A stretch of 19,409 bases of DNA from JAEMQF01 sp049297615 (GTDB lineage Bacteria > Pseudomonadota > Gammaproteobacteria > Burkholderiales > Burkholderiaceae_C): assembly GCA_049297615.1 (NCBI GenBank), contig JBAQUQ010000406.1:1-19409 (forward strand), given 5' to 3'. This document shows, one piece after another, positions 7,172-16,100 of this stretch. The notes beneath the pieces were generated by a model. It was given only the letters and a program-made list of their open reading frames with translations, was not told where the DNA came from and made no database searches. Position numbers and translations under genes: made by a program. Positions within the stretch are counted from its first letter, which is position 1; each line of letters opens with the position of its first letter.

Positions 7172-8920
7172 ATGGTCAACGATCTGCAAGCCACCGCTGC
7201 CCCCGAAAGCGCCGTCGCGACGGCGCCGCGTCGAGAAAAACTGCGCCTGGGGGACGTATTGGTGCAACAACACCTGCTCTCGCAGGCGCAGCTCACGACC
7301 GCGCTGGAACAGCAAAAGCAGACCGGCAAGAAGCTCGGCCGCGTGCTCATCGAGGCCGGCATCATTACCGAGGAGGCGTTGGCGCATGGCCTGGCGCGCC
7401 AGCTGCGCGCGGCCGTCGTCAACCTGAAGAATTTCCCGCTCAAGAGCGAGACGGTGCGCCTGCTCGGTGAATCCCCGGCGCGGCGCCATCGCGCGATCGT
7501 GCTCGAAGACAAAGGCGAGTACCTGCTCGTGGGCTTTTCCGATCCGCTCGATCTGTTCGCCTTCGACGAACTGCAGCGCCTGCTGAACCGGCCGATTCGC
7601 CTGGCCGTTGTTGCCGAGAGCCAACTCGTGCCAGTGCTGGACCGCCACTACCGCCGCACCGAGGAGATCAGCGGCCTGGCCAAGGCGCTCGAACAGGACC
7701 TGGGCGACGCCGTCGATTTCGGCGCCCTGCAAGCCAGCGTCGGCCAGGAGGGAGCGCCGGTGGTGCGGCTGCTCGAGTCGGTGTTCGAAGACGCCGTACA
7801 GGTGCGCGCCTCCGACGTGCACCTCGAGCCGCAAGAGCACGGCCTGCTGATCCGCAGCCGCATCGACGGCATCCTGCAGACCCAGACCCAGGCCGACAAG
7901 CGCATCTCGGCCGCGCTGTCGCAACGCCTCAAGCTGATGGCCGGCCTGGACATCTCGGAGAAGCGCCTGCCGCAGGACGGCCGCTTCACCCTGCGCCTGC
8001 GCAATCGGACCATCGATGTTCGCCTGTCGACCTTGCCCAGCCAGTATGGCGAATCGGTCGTGATGCGCCTGCTCGGCCAGGGCGACACCGTGCGGCGCCT
8101 GGACACGATCGGCATGCCCGAGGACTTGCTGCTGCGCTTCCGCGAGATCCTCGCGCGCAGCTCGGGCATGGTGCTCGTGACCGGCCCGACCGGCTCGGGC
8201 AAGACGACGACCCTCTACGCCGCGCTGGCCGAACTCGATTGCGAACAGCAGAAGATCATCACGGTCGAAGACCCGATCGAGTACCGCCTGCCGGGCCTGA
8301 CCCAAGTGCAGGTGAACGACAAGATCGAACTCAGCTTCGCACGCGTGCTGCGCGCCACCTTGCGCCAGGACCCGGACGTGATCCTGGTGGGCGAGATTCG
8401 CGACCCCGAAACGGCCGAGATCGGGCTGCGTGCCGCCATCACGGGGCATATGGTGTTGTCCACCTTGCACACGCGCGACGCGCTGAGCACGCCGTTTCGT
8501 TTGCTCGACATGGGCGTGCCGCCGTTCATGGTCGCGAGTTCGCTGCAGGCCGTGATCGCGCAGCGCCTGGTGCGCCAGAACTGCGAGAACTGCGGCGAGC
8601 CGCACGCGGCCACGCCGCAGGAAACGGCCTGGCTCGTCGCCACCGGCGGCGATCCGGCCGCCGCGCTGAAAACCCGGCGCGGCAGCGGTTGTTCGGTGTG
8701 CAATGGAACCGGTTACGCGGGCCGCGTGGGCGTATATGAAATGCTCGAGATGGACGCGCCGATGGCCCAGGCCGCGACCCACGCCGACCCGTCGACCTTT
8801 GCCCGCCTGGCGCGCGAACAGCTGCGCGGCCGCACCCTCGCGAACCGCGCCTTCGACCTGGTGCGTGCCGGCAAGACTTCGGTGGCCGAGGCGATGCGCC
8901 TGGCCACTGACCTGGACTAG
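7172..8920 (+). CDS. mshE: MSHA pilus assembly ATPase MshE with c-di-GMP-binding MshEN module
   Basis: Cytoplasmic hexameric ATPase of the GspE/PilB family that powers pilin polymerisation. The 582 residues show: two tandem 24-residue MshEN motifs at 25-48 and 54-77 joined by a five-residue spacer; the second N-terminal domain to about 160; Walker A GPTGSGKTT at 338-346; Asp box ITVEDPIE at 363-370; Walker B ILVGEIRD at 404-411; His box at 425-434 (GHMVLSTLHT); and a zinc site formed by CENC (471-474) and CSVC (507-510). The MshEN motifs match the known c-di-GMP consensus closely, with two departures: His34 where Gly is usual in the first, and Lys54 instead of Arg in the second. Pilus extension is thus probably c-di-GMP dependent. 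The ribosome binding site before ATG 7172 is weak. The extension-ATPase role is supported by the MshEN module and the adjacent mshG. Confidence 0.95.
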   Translation: MVNDLQATAAPESAVATAPRREKLRLGDVLVQQHLLSQAQLTTALEQQKQTGKKLGRVLIEAGIITEEALAHGLARQLRAAVVNLKNFPLKSETVRLLGESPARRHRAIVLEDKGEYLLVGFSDPLDLFAFDELQRLLNRPIRLAVVAESQLVPVLDRHYRRTEEISGLAKALEQDLGDAVDFGALQASVGQEGAPVVRLLESVFEDAVQVRASDVHLEPQEHGLLIRSRIDGILQTQTQADKRISAALSQRLKLMAGLDISEKRLPQDGRFTLRLRNRTIDVRLSTLPSQYGESVVMRLLGQGDTVRRLDTIGMPEDLLLRFREILARSSGMVLVTGPTGSGKTTTLYAALAELDCEQQKIITVEDPIEYRLPGLTQVQVNDKIELSFARVLRATLRQDPDVILVGEIRDPETAEIGLRAAITGHMVLSTLHTRDALSTPFRLLDMGVPPFMVASSLQAVIAQRLVRQNCENCGEPHAATPQETAWLVATGGDPAAALKTRRGSGCSVCNGTGYAGRVGVYEMLEMDAPMAQAATHADPSTFARLAREQLRGRTLANRAFDLVRAGKTSVAEAMRLATDLD

Positions 8921-8938
8921 CACGGCTGCGCACCCGGC

Positions 8939-10174
8939 ATGCAAGCCTTCGCCTGGCGCGGCCGCAATCATCTCGGTGAGCCGATCGTCGGCGTCATCGA
9001 CGCCGACACCGAGGATGCGGTCGCCGATCAGCTGCTCGCCACAGGCGTCACGCCGGTGCAGATCACGCTCAAGGGGACGAGCCTGTCGGCGCCCAAGCAA
9101 AACTGGTGGCAGGCCTTGCGCGCGGCGCCGGTGAGCACGCAGGACGTGCTCCTGTTCTCGCGCCAGATGTATACCTTGCAGCGGGCCGGCGTGCCGATTC
9201 TGCGGGCCCTGTCAGGACTGCAGGCTTCGACCGCCAAGCCGGCCCTGATCGCGCTGCTGACCGACCTGCGTGCCGGGCTGGACCAGGGCCGCGAACTCGC
9301 CACCGCGATGGGCAGGCATGCCACGGTGTTCAGCGCCTTCTACCTGGCGATGATCCGCGTCGGCGAGATGACCGGTCGGCTGACCGATGTGTTCCTGCGC
9401 CTGTCGGAACACCTCGAGTTCGAAATCGATGTGCGCTCCCGGATCAAGCAGGCGCTGCGCTACCCGATCATGGTGATCGCCGCGATCGCGATCGCCCTGG
9501 TCGTGATCAATATGTTCGTCTTGCCGACCTTCGCCACCGTGTTTGCCGGCTTCAAGGCAGAACTGCCGCTGATGACGCGCATCTTGCTGGGTTTCTCGGC
9601 CTGGACGGTGCGCTGGTGGCCGGCCTTGCTTGCCGGCGTCATCGCCGCGGCCTGGATATCGCGCGCCTGGCTCGCCACGGCCGCGGGCCGCTACCGCTGG
9701 GACCGCCTGAAACTGCGCCTGCCTTTGGCCGGGCCCATCATCCGCAAGGCCACGCTGGCGCGCTTTGCGCGCAGCTTCGCGCTCGCATCGCACAGCGGAG
9801 TGGCGATCAGCCAGGCCATGACCGTGGTGGCCCAGACCGTCGACAACGCCTTCATCGGCGAACGCATTCAACAAATGCGTGACGGCGTGGAACGCGGCGA
9901 GAGCCTGTCACGCTGCGCCGCAGCGACCGGTGTTTTTACACCGGTTGTGCTGCAGATGATCGCCGTGGGCGAGGAAACCGGCGAACTCGACACCCTGCTC
10001 GTCGAGATCGCGCAAATGTACGAGCGCGAAACCGACTTCGCGGTCAAGGGCCTGTCCTCCTCGATCGAGCCGATTCTGCTGCTCGTCATCGGCGCACTCG
10101 TCCTGGTGCTGGCCCTGGGGGTGTTTCTGCCGCTGTGGAACCTGGGCCAGGCCGCTTCGGGGCAGCACGGCTGA
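8939..10174 (+). CDS. mshG: MSHA pilus inner-membrane platform protein MshG (GspF/PilC family)
   Basis: Polytopic inner-membrane protein that the ATPase turns or pushes to add pilins at the fibre base. The 411 residues contain the usual two GspF repeats: the first begins near 65 (STQDVLLFSRQMYTLQRAG) and the second near 275 (ARFARSFALASHSG). Each repeat carries a GE-T-G motif (GEMTG about 140, GEETG about 343). Membrane segments lie about 175-197, 218-240 and 380-400, as expected for the family. It starts 18 bases after the mshE stop without an obvious ribosome binding site. The tight linkage to mshE is typical of this ATPase/platform pair. Length is normal. Confidence 0.94.
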   Translation: MQAFAWRGRNHLGEPIVGVIDADTEDAVADQLLATGVTPVQITLKGTSLSAPKQNWWQALRAAPVSTQDVLLFSRQMYTLQRAGVPILRALSGLQASTAKPALIALLTDLRAGLDQGRELATAMGRHATVFSAFYLAMIRVGEMTGRLTDVFLRLSEHLEFEIDVRSRIKQALRYPIMVIAAIAIALVVINMFVLPTFATVFAGFKAELPLMTRILLGFSAWTVRWWPALLAGVIAAAWISRAWLATAAGRYRWDRLKLRLPLAGPIIRKATLARFARSFALASHSGVAISQAMTVVAQTVDNAFIGERIQQMRDGVERGESLSRCAAATGVFTPVVLQMIAVGEETGELDTLLVEIAQMYERETDFAVKGLSSSIEPILLLVIGALVLVLALGVFLPLWNLGQAASGQHG

Positions 10175-10221
10175 GGCGCGCTTCGGACCTTTCTGGCGCA
10201 CGCGGCGCGACGCGCCCTCAA

Positions 10222-10263
10222 GCCGGCTTCGCAGGTGCCGAAATGCTTCTCACAGGAGCCGGC
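10222..10263 (+). promoter_or_regulatory. Hairpin in the mshG-mshA intergenic region
   Basis: GCCGGCTTC (10222-10230) pairs with GGAGCCGGC (10255-10263), nine pairs with one wobble, around a 24-base loop that may fold further (GCA with TGC). No T run follows, so a terminator is unlikely. It sits 72 bases before the major pilin start in the largest gap of the operon, and may act as an RNA stability or processing element. No promoter could be recognised in the same gap. Confidence 0.3.
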
Positions 10264-10335
10264 CCGGTCCAATCGTGCGCAGCGGGCTGGCTCCGTTGTC
10301 CGTCGTCGAACAACTCCGTTCCCCTGAGAGGCTTT

Positions 10336-10704
10336 ATGCGAAACAAACAAACTGGTTTCACGCTCATCGAGCTGGTCATGGTCATCGTCATCCTCGGTGT
10401 ATTGGCTGCGGTGGCGCTGCCGAAATTCGTCGATCTCGGCAGCGATGCCCGTGCCGCCGCCGCTGCCGGCGTCGCCGGGGGCCTGAGCTCGGCCGCGGCG
10501 GTGAACTACGCCTCGCGCAAGGTCAATGCGACCTATGGCGCCGCGGTGGCCAACTGCACCGATGTCGGCCCGCTCCTGCAAGGCGGCCTGCCCACCGGCT
10601 ACACGATCACCGCCGCGGCGATTGCTGCCGAGGCCACGGCCACTTGCACCGTGACCGGGCCGTCGAGCACTGCGGCTTCGTTCATCGCCACGGGCATCAG
10701 CTGA
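10336..10704 (+). CDS. mshA: Major type IV pilin, MshA-like
   Basis: Pilus fibre subunit, cleaved and N-methylated by a prepilin peptidase not encoded in the window. The 122-residue precursor has a 7-residue basic leader ending in Gly7, then FTLIE with the essential Glu12 (position +5 of the mature protein) and the hydrophobic stalk helix. The mature part, about 115 residues, is small and very rich in Ala and Gly. It has one Cys pair, Cys74 and Cys104, probably the D-region disulfide. The open frame extends upstream with no stop, but the leader length and a GAGAGG ribosome binding site six bases before ATG 10336 fix the start. The sequence could equally be MshB-like; mshA is chosen because it is the only full pilin-like gene and directly precedes mshC. 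Confidence 0.85.
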   Translation: MRNKQTGFTLIELVMVIVILGVLAAVALPKFVDLGSDARAAAAAGVAGGLSSAAAVNYASRKVNATYGAAVANCTDVGPLLQGGLPTGYTITAAAIAAEATATCTVTGPSSTAASFIATGIS

Positions 10705-10737
10705 TCCTGCTGCACTGGCCTGGCGCCGCTGCCTGCC

Positions 10738-11205
10738 ATGGCCAGGCCTGACCCCGCCCGCGCGCTGCGCAGGGCGGGCTTTACTTTGATCGAGCTGGTT
10801 CTGGTCATCCTCCTGGTCGGAATCCTCGCCGTCTTCGTCGTGCCGCGCACGCTCGATCTGACGATGTGGCGCCTGCGCGCATTCGGCGACGAACTCAGCG
10901 CACAGATGCAGGCGATGCAGCGCCTGGCCCTGCTGCAACGCCGGCCGGTCATTGCGACGATCAATGGCAGCGGCGTTGCCTTCGCCTACGTGGCAGGCGC
11001 CGCGCTCGCCAGCGTCGACTGCCCGCCTGCGGCCAGCCCATGCATCGCCGAGGCCGGCCCGCGCAGCGTGACATTCAACGCTTCGAACAGCGGGCGCGCG
11101 GTGACTTCCAGCGGGGCGCAATTGCCGCTCACCGTGACATCGGGCAGCAGCTCGACGAGCTTCGTGATCGAGGCCGAAACGGGCTTGTTTCGCCGGCTTC
11201 CTTGA
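10738..11205 (+). CDS. mshC: Minor prepilin MshC-like (GspH/FimT type)
   Basis: Minor pilin likely to take part in initiating pilus assembly. The 155-residue precursor has a 14-residue leader with several Arg, cleavage after Gly14, then FTLIE with Glu19 at +5 and a hydrophobic helix (LVLVILLVGILAVFVV). The stretch after the helix, MWRLRAFGDELSAQMQAMQRLALLQRRPVIA, is cut here to its idea: a GspH/FimT-like basic amphipathic segment about 43-72. Two Cys near 95 and 102 could form a small disulfide loop. It starts 33 bases after the mshA stop without a clear ribosome binding site. Assignment rests on position and GspH-like form. Confidence 0.82.
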   Translation: MARPDPARALRRAGFTLIELVLVILLVGILAVFVVPRTLDLTMWRLRAFGDELSAQMQAMQRLALLQRRPVIATINGSGVAFAYVAGAALASVDCPPAASPCIAEAGPRSVTFNASNSGRAVTSSGAQLPLTVTSGSSSTSFVIEAETGLFRRLP

Positions 11206-11210
11206 TCGAT

Positions 11211-11243
11211 CGCCGCAGGGCTGGCAACCCTAGCATCGCGGCG
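11211..11243 (+). other. Two-step hairpin between mshC and mshD
   Basis: CGCCGC (11211-11216) pairs with GCGGCG (11238-11243), and AGGG (11217-11220) with CCCT (11228-11231), around a seven-base loop with a six-base bulge on the 3' side. It ends 11 bases before the first possible mshD start and might influence its translation. In DNA this GC-rich it could also be chance. Confidence 0.25.
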
Positions 11244-11254
11244 CACCCTTCCCA

Positions 11255-11866
11255 ATGCCGATGCCGCCGTTTGCCGATTGCCCCCGTTTTGCCATGCCGC
11301 CCCGCGCGCGGCGCCGACTCGGCCCGCGCGCGCGTGGCCTGTCCCTGATCGAACTGGTCATCTTCATCGTCATCGTCAGCGCTGCACTGGCCGGTGTGCT
11401 CAATGTCTTCGTCGCCGCGACGCTGGGCAGTGCCGACCCGATGCTGCGCCGCCAGGCGCTGGCCATCGCCGAGTCGCTGCTCGAGGAGGTGCAGCTGATG
11501 CCCTTCACCTTCTGCGACCCCGACGACGCCAATGTCGAAACGGCAGCCGGAAGCGGCGCCTGCGCGAGCGCGGCCGAAGGGCCAGGGGCCGAGGCCGGTG
11601 AAAACCGCTTTGCGCCGCCGCAGTTCGACAACGTGAACGACTACCACGGCTACTCGATGGCCAGCATCGTCGACATCACGAACAGCGCCGTCGCGGGACT
11701 GGCCGGCTACAGCGCCAGCGTCAGCGTCAGCAGCGCCGCACTGGGCTCGATCGCGGCGGCCAGCGGCGACGCGCTGCGCATCACGGTCAGCGTCACCGGG
11801 CCGCACGGCACCAGTGTCAGCCTGGACGGCTACCGCACGCGCCATGCGCCCAATGCCACGCTTTGA
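11255..11866 (+). CDS. mshD: Minor prepilin MshD-like (PilV type)
   Basis: Minor pilin of 203 residues if translated from ATG 11255. The prepilin site is GARG-like: cleavage after Gly28 in RARG, then LSLIE with Glu33 at +5 and a hydrophobic helix (LVIFIVIVSAALAGVL). The motif LRRQALAIAESLLEEV after the helix is typical of MshD and PilV proteins. Starts at 11261 and 11294 are also possible; ATG 11294 would give a more usual 15-residue leader. No candidate has a convincing ribosome binding site. The final codons overlap the mshO start by 23 bases. The mature domain has two Cys near 88 and 104 that could pair. Confidence 0.83.
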   Translation: MPMPPFADCPRFAMPPRARRRLGPRARGLSLIELVIFIVIVSAALAGVLNVFVAATLGSADPMLRRQALAIAESLLEEVQLMPFTFCDPDDANVETAAGSGACASAAEGPGAEAGENRFAPPQFDNVNDYHGYSMASIVDITNSAVAGLAGYSASVSVSSAALGSIAAASGDALRITVSVTGPHGTSVSLDGYRTRHAPNATL

Positions 11867-12701
11867 GGCCACCAGGAGCGAATCGGGCTTCACCCTGGTG
11901 GAGGCGGTGATGGTGATCGCCATCGTCGGCGTGCTCGCTGCCGTCGTCAGCCGCTTCATCGTGCCGCCGGTCCAGGCCTATGCCTCGACCCAGGCCCGTG
12001 CCGCCCTGCTCGACCAGGCCGACCTGGCCCTGCGCCGGATCGGCCGCGACTTGCGCATCGCCCTGCCCAATAGCGCGCGCGTCTCGGCGTCGGGCCTGGC
12101 CTTGGAACTGATTCCGAGCAGCGGCGCGGCACGCTACCGAACCGAGGGTGCGAATCGGCTTCAGTTCGGCACCCTGGCCACGAGCTTCGATCTGATCGGA
12201 CCGCCCTTGAACCTCGGCGCATCGCAGAATCTGGTCTTCTACAACCTCGGCCCGGGTGTCGGCGGGTCGGATGCCTACGCCGCCAACGGCAGCGCGGCCG
12301 AACAGGCCGACTCGAATCGCCGAATCAGCACGACAGCGGCCGGCGTGGCGGCTTCGATCACCATGAGTTCGCTCGCCGGCCTGCCGGTGGCTGACTTTGC
12401 ACCGCCCTACCGGGTGTTTGCAGTGGAGCCACCGGTCAGCTACCGCTGTGACCTGGCCAGCGGCACCCTGACCCGATTCGCAGGCTACGGCTTCTTCGCC
12501 GCCCAGCCCGACCCACCGCCCAGCGCCAGCGGCGCCGTGCTCGCCAGCGGCGTCACGGCTTGCCGTTTCAGTGCCGACGCGGCGGTGGTCGCGGCGCGCG
12601 CCGCCCTCGTCAACCTGGCCCTGACTCTGACGGCGACCACGCCGTCGGGCAGCGAATCGGTCACGCTTCATCATGCAGTGCACATCGACAACTTGCCCTG
12701 A
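11844..12701 (+). CDS. mshO: Minor prepilin MshO-like (PilW type)
   Basis: Minor pilin of about 285 residues. From ATG 11844 the leader is 15 residues, ending in ESG, then FTLVE with Glu20 at +5 and the helix VMVIAIVGVLAAVV. ALLDQADLALRRIGRDLRIALPNS after the helix, around residues 52-75, is the familiar MshO/PilW segment, and FRVFAVEPPVSYRC-like residues near 190-205 (here YRVFAVEPPVSYRCD) are also characteristic. ATG 11853 is an alternative, giving a 12-residue leader; a GTG at 11814 is less likely. Both preferred starts lie inside the end of mshD, which implies translational coupling. Its own end overlaps mshP by 29 bases. Confidence 0.87.
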   Translation: MRPMPRFEATRSESGFTLVEAVMVIAIVGVLAAVVSRFIVPPVQAYASTQARAALLDQADLALRRIGRDLRIALPNSARVSASGLALELIPSSGAARYRTEGANRLQFGTLATSFDLIGPPLNLGASQNLVFYNLGPGVGGSDAYAANGSAAEQADSNRRISTTAAGVAASITMSSLAGLPVADFAPPYRVFAVEPPVSYRCDLASGTLTRFAGYGFFAAQPDPPPSASGAVLASGVTACRFSADAAVVAARAALVNLALTLTATTPSGSESVTLHHAVHIDNLP

Positions 12702-13161
12702 GGCGCGGCGCGGTGATCCGCAGCGCGGCTTCACGCTCGTGTCGGCCGTGTTCATTCTGGTCGTGCTCGCGGCGCTCGGCGCCGCGCTGGCCAAGCTCAG
12801 CGTGCGCCAGCAACTCGGCTCGGCGGCTGAGGTGCAAGCCGCGCGCGCCCAGCAAAGCGCGCGCGCCGGGCTGGAGTGGGCAAGCTTCCAGGTGTTGCGC
12901 GTTGCGCCGCCGCCGGCGGCGCCGCCCGCGTGCTTCGGCGCGACGAGTTTCACCGCGGCCGGTTTGGGCGGCTTCACGGTCACCGTGAATTGCGCGCGAA
13001 CTCCCCCCAGCGGGACGCTCAGCGATGGCGTCACGACGCTCGCCTTCTACGAGCTGGTGGCCAATGCCTGTAACGCGCCGAGCAGCGGTGCCTGCCCGGC
13101 CAGCGGCACGGCGCCGGCCACGTATGTCGAGCGCCAACTGACCTGGACCCTCGTGCGATGA
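12673..13161 (+). CDS. mshP: Minor prepilin-like protein MshP (PilX/GspK-like position)
   Basis: A 162-residue pilin-like protein. The leader ends in QRG with cleavage expected after Gly19, then FTLVS and a long hydrophobic helix (AVFILVVLAALGAALAKL). Position +5 of the mature protein is Ser24, not Glu. In known systems the pseudopilin at the tip of the priming complex, such as GspK, lacks this Glu, so a tip role is a reasonable inference. RQQLGSAAEVQAARAQQSAR is a typical MshP segment near 45-64, with ARAGLEW following. The start overlaps the end of mshO by 29 bases and there is no other in-frame start. It shares ATGA with mshQ. Confidence 0.86.
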   Translation: MQCTSTTCPEARRGDPQRGFTLVSAVFILVVLAALGAALAKLSVRQQLGSAAEVQAARAQQSARAGLEWASFQVLRVAPPPAAPPACFGATSFTAAGLGGFTVTVNCARTPPSGTLSDGVTTLAFYELVANACNAPSSGACPASGTAPATYVERQLTWTLVR

Positions 13162-16100
13162 GGCGCGCACTGCAGCTGATTCACTCCGGCCGGCGGCCTT
13201 GGGTCGCTCTGGCCCTGGCCTGCATGGCCAGCCTGCTCGCTGCCCAGGCGGCACGGGCGCAGAGCTGCTCGCCTTACGCGGGACAGGTCACGATCAATGA
13301 AGTGCGGATCAATTCGAGCGGCAAATCGAAGACGGGCAACCAGATCGAACTGTTCAACAGCGCCAATATCGCGTCCTCGGTCTGGAGCACCTGGCAACTC
13401 GTCGTCTGGACCCGCAAGAGCGGCAAATCGGCAGTCAAGCGCGGCGGCTACTTCTTGTCCTCGGGGTTTATTGCACAGGGCCAGTTCGTCTTCAACAACA
13501 ACAACAAGAACACCTACTTGCAAAACCGCAGCGGCTTCAACGTCGATATCGCCCTGCTCGACGCGAGCGGCGCCTTCATCGACTACATCGCGATCGGGGG
13601 CGCGATCCAGACGGTCCCGGCGTGCCTGGGTGCGCCCAAGGTGGTGTCCGCCTCGACCAACAAGGACTCCAGCGGGGACCTCGCCCGCATCCCCGACGGC
13701 GGGGCCTGGCCCGCGGCGGTGGTCAAGACCTCGGTGCACACGATCGGCTCGAGCAATACCTGCACGGCCAGCGGCAATGACCTCGTGATCCAAAACAGCG
13801 CCGATGTCACCACGGCCGTCGTGAGCACGACGACGGTGACCTACACGATCACGGCGACGAACAAGAACTGCAGCGGCACGATCAATTCGATCAGCGTCTC
13901 CGGCACTGCAATCTCCACGACAAACTTCTCGGGCCTGAGCTACAGCGCCAGTCAAGGCAGCACGTCGCAGGGCGCGAGCGCGCTGAGCTGGACGGTGGGC
14001 AACCTGGCCTCGGGTGCGACGGCCACTCTCAGTGTCACGGGCAAACCGCGCATTGTCGGGACGCTTGTCACCACCGCCGCGGTGACGGCGCCGAGTTCGG
14101 GCCTCGTGAACACCTTCAATGACAGCGACAGCGAAACCATCACCGTCACCGACTTCAACGACGTCGGCTTCGACGCTGCCACCGCCACGCTGACCGAAGG
14201 CACGGACACCAGCTATTCGGCCCTGATCGCCTCGAGCATGACGCCCACCAGCAAGGTCAGCGTCAGCTACACCGTATCGGGCAGCGCGGGGCCAGCGGAC
14301 ACCGACCTGCCGGCCTCGGGCACGGTGGTGATCGACCCGACAGACCCCGACACGCCGGATGAAACCTCGATCGACTTCACGATCAAGAACGACTCGATCA
14401 ATGAGCCCACCAAGACGATCACACTGACGATCACCGGCGTGACCAGCAGCGACCCCAGCGTACGCCTGAGTCCCAGCGCGAAGCAGATGAACATCACCCT
14501 GCTCGATGACGACAGCGCGGTGGACCACTATGAGTTGGCCCTGCCCGCGAGCAGCATCAGCTGCCTGCCCAGTACGGTGACGGTGACGGCCTGCGCGGAC
14601 GCGAGCAACCCGTGCACCAAGCCCTACACGGCCGCCAGCGTCGGCAGTGCCACGCTGTCCACGACCGGGGCCACGCTCGGCGCGACGTCGGTCACCTTCA
14701 ATGCCTCGGGCCAGGCCAGCACCACGCTGAGCTATCCAGCCGCGAGCAATGGCACGTCGGTGTCGGTGACGCTGTCGGGCGAATCGACGGCCGCCACGAA
14801 TCTCCGCAAGTGCTGCCCCAACGGCAGCAGCTGCAGCACGGCCAACAGCTGCGCCACCACTTTCAACAGCGCCGGCTTCATCGTCACCGCAAGTGCCAAC
14901 GCAGCCGCTGCGACTCTGCCTGTACAGACGGCGGGAACGCCTTCGGGCATCTACTACCTGCGCGCGGTGCAGACCAGCACCACCACGAAGGCCTGCGAAG
15001 CGGCGCTCAGCGGTTTGACCAGCGTGAACTGGGCCTTCCAGTGCAACAACCCGGGCACCTGCTCGAGCGGCAACCTGATGTCGGTCACGGGCAGCAGCGC
15101 GACGGCGATCGCCGGCAATCCGAACTCCGGCGTCTCGACCTACACCTCGGTGCCGATGAGCTTCGACACGAACGGCAACGCGCCCTTCACGTTCACCTAC
15201 AGCGACGTCGGCCAGGCCAGCTTGTGGGTCACGAAGACGGTCAACTCGGCCACGCTGAGCGGTACCTCGAACGCCTTCGTCACCCGGCCCGCCGGCTTCA
15301 CGCTGTCCAACATCCGCCAGAGCGCGAGCCCGAACCTGGTGAACCCGGCGGCGGCGAACGCGGCGGGCGCACGCTTCGTGACAGCCGGCGAGAGCTTCAG
15401 CGCCACCGTCACCGCCACCACTTCCGGCGGCGCCGCCACACCCAACTACGGCAAGGAGTCCAGCCCCGAAGGCGTGCTGCTCACCCGCACCCTGGTGCTG
15501 CCCAGCGGCGGTGCCGGCGGCACGCTGGCCAATGGCAGCGTCGCCGGCGTTAGCTTCGCCGGCGGCGCCGCGACCCTCACGACGCTGTCGTTCAGCGAGG
15601 TCGGCATCATCACGCTGACGCCCAGCGTGGCCGACGCCGACTACCTCGGCGCCGGCAATGTCAGCGGCGGGGCGAGCGCCAATGTCGGCCGCTTCTTTCC
15701 GGCGCGCTTCGCGCTCAGCAGCGCATCGGTCACGCACCGCTCGGGCCTGGCCTGCGCGCCGGCGTCGAGCTTCACCTATCTGGGCGAGAACTTCGGGCTC
15801 GGTTTCACGCTGACTGCGCAAAACAGCGCCGGCGCGACGACGCAAAACTACACCGGCAGTTTCGCCAAACTCGACCCGAGCTCGGCGAGCGCTTTCAACC
15901 TGGCCGGCCTGGGCGGTAGCACGAGCTTCTCCGTCGGCAGCGGACGGCTCGCCCTGGGTTCGGCCGCAGGCAGCTGGAGCAATGGTGTGGCCGGCGGCGT
16001 CGCACTCACCGCCAACGCAAGCCGTGCGGCTGCGCCCGACGGCCCGTTCAACGCGGTCTTCGGCATCGCGCCGATCGACAGCGACGGTGTCGCGATCAGC

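Noticed and set aside
6344..9100. Open frame of 918 codons on the minus strand
   Set aside because: It covers the DUF1080 gene, the gap and mshE on the other strand. Its composition is that of a shadow frame and it ignores all gene boundaries.
10264..10335. Sigma-54-type promoter ahead of the major pilin
   Set aside because: TGGC-containing stretches are present, but none has a GC at the required spacing downstream.
13494..13505. Four AAC repeats in mshQ as a phase-variation tract
   Set aside because: Units are three bases long and in frame, so copy change would not shift the frame; four copies are within normal coding variation for an Asn run.
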